Below are positions 6,170-7,284 of a DNA stretch of 7,284 nt, one piece after another; the stretch's first letter is position 1; every line of letters starts with the position of its first letter. A program made the translations under genes and the position numbers. Origin of the DNA: Actinobacteria bacterium UBA2236 (GTDB lineage Bacteria; Actinomycetota; Actinomycetes; Nanopelagicales; Nanopelagicaceae); NCBI GenBank assembly GCA_002347935.1, contig DDYK01000039.1, forward strand, positions 1 through 7,284. Reading direction: 5' to 3'. A model generated the notes under the pieces. It made no database searches and had not been told where the DNA came from. It was given only the letters and a program-made list of their open reading frames with translations.

Positions 6170-7284
6170 AAAGACTTTAGGATGCGATCAAATGCTTCAG
6201 TGATTATCTCGGGGCTAGTTCCAAAGTTAAATCGAATATATTGCTTATGGTTTGGGCCATACATATAACCACCCTTAAATGCTACTTTTCCCTTCTCTAG
6301 GAGATGTTTTGCCGGGTCATCGCCTAAGTTAAGTGCTGTGAGGTCAAGCCAGGCCAAGTAACTAAAGTCAGGCTCTCGATATCCAATAGAGGGAATCTTG
6401 CTGTCTATTAGATTCCTGATTAGAACCTTATTCTCTTCAAGTGTTGCAATAACTCCATCTAGCCAATTAATTGATTGACTAAAGCCAGCCGCTGCTGCAA
6501 CTGCGCCAAAAATTGAGGCTCGATAGCTAACAGATTCAGGCATTACATTTATTCTCTGCTTTAGTTCTTCAGATCCTGTGATAATTAGCGCACACTTAAG
6601 TCCAGCCAGATTAAATGCCTTACCTGAGCCAGATATGGTCACGCTTACTTGGCGGGCATCATCACTTATTGCCATGAAGGGGTGGAAAGTCTTTCCCCTA
6701 TATACCAGGGGAGCATGAATTTCATCGCTGATTATTACTACGCCATATTTCTTAGCTAGTGAGGCGAGCGAGAGTAGAACCGCGTTCTCAAAGATAACTC
6801 CGACAGGATTATGAGGATGGCATAAGAGATGAACTTTAACTCCTGCCTTATATTCCCTTTCAATTCCATCTAAATCTAGATCGTAATTCTCTCCCTCTTG
6901 CTTTAGTGGGACATCAACTAAAGTTGCGCTAACTTCTTTAGGCCAGGTCCAGAAATTTTCATATACTGGAGAATTTACCAATAGTTTTTCGCCAGGCTTT
7001 AGAAGGGTGCGAATGACTTCAACTGCTGCCACACCAGCATCAGTTGCTGTGCGAATATGAGCGGGGTCAACTTTCCATCCCCAGCGAGTATCAGCAAATT
7101 TAGAAAATGCTTCAAATAGCTCCGGCATTGGGCCCAAGTAGCCGGTATCAGAGCGATTAACCATGTCGTGAAGTGCTTGCTTTATTGGCTCAGCTATCGG
7201 AAAATCCATTTCAGCAACAGGTAATGGCAAAACATCGCTTGGGAAAAATCGCCACTTAGCGCTCTTTCGGCCTCTTAGCTCATT
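6166..7284 (-). CDS. PatB/MalY-type PLP-dependent C-S lyase or aminotransferase (start beyond right edge)
   Basis: A fold-type I PLP enzyme of the MalY/PatB group, which splits cystathionine or cysteine conjugates into a thiol, pyruvate and ammonia; some members act as aminotransferases. Numbering from the first in-frame codon at 7284, 372 codons are visible: the N-terminal hallmark FPSDVLPLPVAEMDFP (about 14-29), SDTGYLGP (45-52), HNPVG (158-162), SDEIHAPLVY (186-195, with Asp187 for the pyridine nitrogen), the PLP lysine in SGSGKAFNLAG (Lys222) and the substrate-carboxylate arginine in YIRFNFGTS (Arg351). A TTG at 7230 could be mistaken for the start, but the 18 codons upstream of it are open and match the family (KWRFFPSDV), so the true start lies outside the window. 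The stop overlaps the oxidoreductase start (ATGA). A role in methionine/cysteine metabolism is likely; the exact substrate is not shown. Confidence 0.88.
   Translation of the reverse strand, partial: NELRGRKSAKWRFFPSDVLPLPVAEMDFPIAEPIKQALHDMVNRSDTGYLGPMPELFEAFSKFADTRWGWKVDPAHIRTATDAGVAAVEVIRTLLKPGEKLLVNSPVYENFWTWPKEVSATLVDVPLKQEGENYDLDLDGIEREYKAGVKVHLLCHPHNPVGVIFENAVLLSLASLAKKYGVVIISDEIHAPLVYRGKTFHPFMAISDDARQVSVTISGSGKAFNLAGLKCALIITGSEELKQRINVMPESVSYRASIFGAVAAAAGFSQSINWLDGVIATLEENKVLIRNLIDSKIPSIGYREPDFSYLAWLDLTALNLGDDPAKHLLEKGKVAFKGGYMYGPNHKQYIRFNFGTSPEIITEAFDRILKSL

Overview
The window is a stretch of a compact, AT-leaning bacterial chromosome. Every gene I can support lies on the minus strand, so transcription runs from right to left. 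The proteins look actinobacterial: the argininosuccinate synthase is the long (type 2) form and resembles Streptomyces proteins almost word for word, and the C-S lyase and DUF885 proteins have actinobacterial flavour. The composition is unusually low in G+C for that phylum (low to mid 40s percent by eye). Most gene junctions overlap by 1-4 bases or have gaps of about 10 bases. Together this suggests a streamlined aquatic actinobacterium, such as the freshwater acI/Nanopelagicales group. That placement is inference.

Layout in transcription order (right to left): (1) a PatB/MalY-type PLP-dependent C-S lyase/aminotransferase whose start lies beyond the right edge; (2) a PYROXD2-like FAD oxidoreductase of the phytoene-desaturase superfamily, overlapping it by 4 bases; (3) a 49-codon single-pass membrane protein with an acidic tail, 9 bases downstream; (4) a 127-aa membrane protein overlapping it by 1 base (TAGTG); (5) after a gap of about 116 bases containing a perfect 7-1-7 palindrome and a possible -10 box, a short HPF/RaiA-like ribosome-associated protein; (6) after about 71 bases, a METTL25/GSTCD-type (Methyltransf_32-like) SAM-dependent methyltransferase; (7) argG, overlapping it by 1 base (TAATG), but broken by a one-base frameshift; (8) a DUF885 protein that runs off the left edge.

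The genes form two or three co-oriented blocks: genes 1-4 and genes 6-8 are each tightly packed, while gene 5 may have its own promoter. No single pathway links them. The C-S lyase (sulfur amino acids) and ArgG (arginine) are amino-acid enzymes, HPF acts on ribosomes, and the substrates of the oxidoreductase, methyltransferase and DUF885 protein are not known.

The observation most worth checking is the argG frameshift: both halves match the family up to the break, and removing one base restores a complete 452-aa enzyme. I saw no CRISPR array, mobile element, tRNA, rRNA, phage gene or defence system, and no convincing novel multi-gene system. The least explained parts are the 49-aa/127-aa membrane protein pair and the palindrome upstream of the HPF gene.
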